Part shown: in pieces, positions 6,351 to 8,425 of the stretch
Layout of the letters: every line of letters starts with the position of its first letter
How positions within the stretch are numbered: the stretch's first letter is position 1
From: Hyphomicrobiales bacterium
GTDB taxonomy: Bacteria > Pseudomonadota > Alphaproteobacteria > Rhizobiales > Xanthobacteraceae
Length of the DNA stretch: 8,425 bases
Direction of reading: 5' to 3'
Assembly: GCA_016201085.1 (NCBI GenBank)
Contig: JACQDO010000088.1
Coordinates: 1-8,425, forward strand
Position numbers and translations under genes: made by a program
The notes under the pieces: model-generated
What the model was told of the DNA's origin: nothing
Database searches by the model: none
Seen by the model: the letters and a program-made list of their open reading frames with translations, nothing else

Positions 6351-7160
6351 TTACTGGAACAGCTTGAGCACGTTCTGGTCGGCCTGCGAAGCGAGCGACA
6401 GGGCCGTGGTAGACAGTTGCTGGCGGGTCTGCAACGCGAGCAGGTTGGCGCCTTCCTGGTTCGAGTCGGCCAGGGTGAGAGATGCCGAACCGGCCTGCAA
6501 GGTGCTGATCGTCGCCTTGGTGAAGTCCTGGCGAATCTGCACGGTCGACAGGTTGGAACCCAAGGTCTGGGCCTGCGAACGCAGCGTCGAGAGCGCCGTG
6601 GTCAGGTCGCCGGCCGCCGCGGTGATGTCGGTGCCGCTGCCCCAGTTGTTGACCGCGCCGGAGACGCTCAGGCCGCTGGAGTCGTCGGTCACGCCATTGA
6701 CCGTCGTGCTCGAACCCGTTTCGCTCAGGTTGACGGTGAGGTCGTCGCCGTTAAGCAGGTTGGTGCCGTTGAAGCCCGAGTCGCCCGCGAGCAGGTCGAT
6801 CTGGTTGAGGACTTCATCGAACTGTCCCGACAGGCTCTTGCGCACGGTGGTGTCCGAAGTCTGCTGCGCCTGGCTGACGAGGGACTGGGCGGACTGCACC
6901 AACTTGGTGATCGCCGAGATGCCGTTGTTGGCGGCCTGAATCGTGTTGATGCCCGTGGCCATGCCGTCCAGCAGGTTGTTCAGGTCGTTGGCGCGGTTGT
7001 CGAGGCCCTGCGCGGTGAAGAAGTTATTCGGATTGTCGAGGGCCGAGTTGACGCGCTTGCCGGTAGCAAGCTTGGTCTGGGTTGTGCCGATCAGGTCCGC
7101 AGTCGACTGCAACTGCAGAAGGTTCGAACGAACGGCGGAGGAGAGAACGATTTCTGACAT
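6351..7160 (-). CDS. Flagellin 2
   Basis: A 269-residue flagellin with complete conserved ends: MSEIVLSSAVRSNLLQLQST and KLATGKRVNSALDNPNNFFT at the N-terminus, RQDFTKATISTL and QADQNVLKLFQ at the C-terminus. As in flagellin 1, the central variable domain is minimal, there is no cysteine, and the middle is rich in Ser, Thr and Gly. Start: the ATG at 7160 gives the usual N-terminus, with AGAAAGGT about eight bases upstream. The gene has a long leader rich in palindromes (7200-7241) and a strong terminator just after its stop, so it seems to be a monocistronic, highly expressed unit. It is probably a tandem paralogue of flagellin 1, the pair now separated by flaF and the amidotransferase gene. 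Which is the major filament subunit cannot be read from the sequence; the terminator and structured leader favour this one. Confidence 0.95.
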   Translation of the reverse strand: MSEIVLSSAVRSNLLQLQSTADLIGTTQTKLATGKRVNSALDNPNNFFTAQGLDNRANDLNNLLDGMATGINTIQAANNGISAITKLVQSAQSLVSQAQQTSDTTVRKSLSGQFDEVLNQIDLLAGDSGFNGTNLLNGDDLTVNLSETGSSTTVNGVTDDSSGLSVSGAVNNWGSGTDITAAAGDLTTALSTLRSQAQTLGSNLSTVQIRQDFTKATISTLQAGSASLTLADSNQEGANLLALQTRQQLSTTALSLASQADQNVLKLFQ

Positions 7161-7489
7161 CTGAAAGTACCTTTCTGGTGACTTTGCCGTACTGGCAGTG
7201 ACACGTGTCGATCCAGTGGATCGGCCGATGTCATCGCATGCGCCCTCCCAACGGCCCGTAAAAGAACGTGGTTAACAAGTGGTCGATTCCTAGCCATAAG
7301 CAGTTGATTCCAAACCGAATTGCACAATGAATTCGCGCCGTTAGCAGGTTGCGCCTCGTCTTGCGTCAGGCATGACCTACGGAGAAATACGGAGGCCGGA
7401 ATTTTGCGCTGAGCTGCGGTAACTTTTAGCTAACCATCAGCTTTCCTTAACCGGCGTCCCCTAGGCTGTGCCTGTCGAAGGACGTGTGT
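7161..7489. promoter_or_regulatory. Divergent regulatory region between flagellin 2 and the 193-residue protein gene
   Basis: This 329-base stretch has no gene I can support. It holds the flagellin 2 leader with a cluster of palindromes at 7200-7241, a TTAACCAC box on the minus strand (7268-7275) about 108 nt upstream of flagellin 2, and on the plus strand CTAACCAT (7430-7437) and TTAACCGG (7447-7454), 36-60 nt upstream of the rightward gene. GAAGGA at 7477-7482 is the ribosome-binding site for the ATG at 7490. I found no convincing sigma-54 or sigma-70 promoter by eye. Confidence 0.5.
7200..7241 (-). repeat. Cluster of overlapping palindromes in the flagellin 2 leader
   Basis: In order: GACACGTGTC (7200-7209), CGATCC-AGT-GGATCG (7209-7223), ATCGGCCGAT (7220-7229), CGATG-T-CATCG (7226-7236) and GCATGC (7236-7241). 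Each is a perfect inverted repeat. They lie 40-81 nt upstream of the flagellin 2 start codon, so they are probably within the mRNA leader, where mutually exclusive hairpins could form. In Caulobacter, FlbT acts on a flagellin mRNA leader, so a similar role here is possible but unproven. Confidence 0.5.
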
Positions 7490-8071
7490 ATGAGTGCAAT
7501 AACCCCGGTCACTTCCGCGGCGCTTTTCAATTCGGGCTCGAATTGGCTCGCCGACACCTACACCGCCATCCAGAACAGCAATAAAGCCGGCGGCCTCTTG
7601 GGCATGCTGTCGACCGCTGCCGCCGGCAATGACGGCAGCCTCAAATCGTTTCTGCGCAACAGCAACTCAGCTGCCAACGCCTTCGCGACCATTTCGCAAT
7701 CCAGCGTCACGAATGCTTCCGCCCTGATTGCGCAGATGGCGGCGCAAAATCTGCAGAAGGCCAACGATAAAAAGATGCAGGAAGCGTTTGCCGCGTTGTC
7801 GGCCCAGCAAAAGATGGTGCCGAAGAAGAATGTCCTCGATCCCATCATTTATTTCCCGGACGGCTCGACCATCGACACCGTCAACAACATCATGACGCGG
7901 GTGAACGGAACGCAATACGATACGATAACCGGGGCGATCTATGTGGATCCCGCCTCCATTATTCAAATGGCCAACGGCGCCTATCTCAATACCAAGACCA
8001 ATATTCTCACCATGCCCGACGGCACCCGGATCGACACGGTGACCGGCCTCAAGGTCTCCACGACGGCTTAA
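7490..8071 (+). CDS. Unrecognised 193-residue protein with 38-residue C-terminal duplication
   Basis: I do not recognise this protein. Start: the ATG at 7490 has GAAGGA seven bases upstream; a GTG two codons earlier is less likely. Residues 1-110 are rich in Ser, Ala and Asn and predicted helical (SLKSFLRNSNSAANAFATIS; IAQMAAQNLQKANDKKMQEA). Residues 119-156 and 157-193 are two copies of a unit, each with two [DN]-G-x-x-h-[DN]-T-x-[TN]-[NG] motifs: DGSTIDTVNN (124), NGTQYDTITG (139), NGAYLNTKTN (162) and DGTRIDTVTG (177). The spacing is 15-23-15, which suggests beta-hairpin repeats. There is no cysteine, signal peptide or membrane segment, a composition like flagellar axial proteins. It is divergent from flagellin 2, with CtrA-like boxes just upstream. 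A secreted or filament-associated role is possible but only a guess. Confidence 0.8.
   Translation: MSAITPVTSAALFNSGSNWLADTYTAIQNSNKAGGLLGMLSTAAAGNDGSLKSFLRNSNSAANAFATISQSSVTNASALIAQMAAQNLQKANDKKMQEAFAALSAQQKMVPKKNVLDPIIYFPDGSTIDTVNNIMTRVNGTQYDTITGAIYVDPASIIQMANGAYLNTKTNILTMPDGTRIDTVTGLKVSTTA
7844..8068 (+). repeat. Tandem 38-residue coding duplication
   Basis: Codons for residues 119-156 (7844-7957) and 157-193 (7958-8068) encode aligned copies: both begin with II and carry paired G-x-x-h-[DN]-T motifs at the same internal offsets (shift of 38 residues for both pairs). Within each copy the motif itself recurs after 15 residues. The similarity is visible in protein but not striking in DNA, so the duplication is old. 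Confidence 0.7.
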
Positions 8072-8095
8072 GGGCGTAAACGCATTTGCGGTTCG

Positions 8096-8425
8096 TCAAT
8101 CCCGGTTGGATTGCGAACTCCGCGCTTGACCCGCTGTCTCGCACCAGCGTTGCCACATGATCCGCAAGCTGTCTTCCATTTTGCGGGCAAAGGCCTGCTC
8201 GTTACATAAGGACGATGCAGCCATCCGCGGACGTAACGAGCGGCGCAGCTCGCGCAGCCGCGGGCGATTTTCGGCGAGCGCCACGGCGATATCCACATAT
8301 TCGTCGACTGAATGGGCAATCCAATCGCGCAACCCGATTTGGCCGAGCAGGCTGGCGCCAACGCGTCCGCAATGACGATCGCCGATCAATGTCACGAGTG
8401 GGACACCCATCCACAGCGCCTCGCA
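8096..8425 (-). CDS. GT41/SPINDLY-type O-linked GlcNAc transferase family protein, C-terminal part
   Basis: The last 109 residues are visible; the 5' part lies beyond the right edge. The fragment opens with CEALWMGVPLVTLIGDRHCG, then RVGASLLGQIGL, SVDEYVDIAVALAENRPRL, LRPRMAASSLCNEQAFARKM and IMWQRWCE. This is the end of the catalytic domain of bacterial SPINDLY/O-GlcNAc-transferase-like proteins (GT41), which usually follow a long N-terminal TPR region. The family transfers a sugar from a nucleotide donor to Ser/Thr of proteins. The substitution CG for the more usual AS before RVGASLL is minor. The gene converges on the 193-residue protein gene with 24 nt between stops. Given the two Ser/Thr-rich flagellins nearby, flagellin glycosylation is a reasonable inference (compare FlmG in Caulobacter), but it is not shown by the sequence. 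Confidence 0.85.
   Translation of the reverse strand, partial: CEALWMGVPLVTLIGDRHCGRVGASLLGQIGLRDWIAHSVDEYVDIAVALAENRPRLRELRRSLRPRMAASSLCNEQAFARKMEDSLRIMWQRWCETAGQARSSQSNRD

Noticed and set aside
6333..7157. A 274-codon open frame on the plus strand
   Set aside because: It is the mirror of the flagellin 2 gene, low in complexity and with no domain I recognise.
1..8425. CRISPR arrays, tRNA or rRNA genes, insertion-sequence ends
   Set aside because: I found no regular short direct repeats with spacers, no tRNA-like cloverleaf, no transposase and no terminal inverted repeats.

Overview
The window appears to join two unrelated genomic segments, meeting near 2650-2670. Positions 1-2650 all read leftward. 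In transcription order they carry the 3' part of a PIN-domain toxin, a small antitoxin-like ORF, a DUF2442 protein, a remnant of an MNT nucleotidyltransferase, a HEPN protein, and the first 400 residues of a pyruvate:ferredoxin oxidoreductase subunit (ferredoxin plus TPP domains) that runs off the left edge. This split enzyme architecture next to toxin-antitoxin-type genes suggests an anaerobic or facultative bacterium. From memory I would guess a Verrucomicrobiota/PVC-like lineage, but this is a weak inference.

Positions 2670-8425 look like Alphaproteobacteria, probably Hyphomicrobiales. The evidence is two short flagellins, flaF and flbT (regulators restricted to Alphaproteobacteria), and repeated TTAACCAT boxes like CtrA half-sites in the intergenic regions. 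The order is flbT 5' part (-), flagellin 1 (-), an asparagine-synthetase-like amidotransferase (+, interrupted by an in-frame TAG), flaF (-), a strong terminator, flagellin 2 (-), an unrecognised 193-residue protein with a 38-residue internal duplication (+), and the C-terminus of a GT41/SPINDLY-type glycosyltransferase (-, runs off the right edge).

The right part reads as a flagellar filament locus: two filament subunits, the FlaF/FlbT pair that couples flagellin synthesis to assembly, and two enzymes (glutamine amidotransferase and protein O-glycosyltransferase) that may modify flagellin. The left part reads as central carbon metabolism next to a compact toxin-antitoxin cluster with overlapping start and stop codons.

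The main anomaly is the open frame at 2248-2910. It starts as FlbT and ends as a PIN toxin, switching within a tract of about seven codons that would fit either family. A chimeric assembly is the simplest explanation; a natural deletion fusion is the alternative. Two further defects are easy to miss: the nonsense codon in the asparagine synthetase gene, and the out-of-frame MNT remnant under the tail of the DUF2442 gene.
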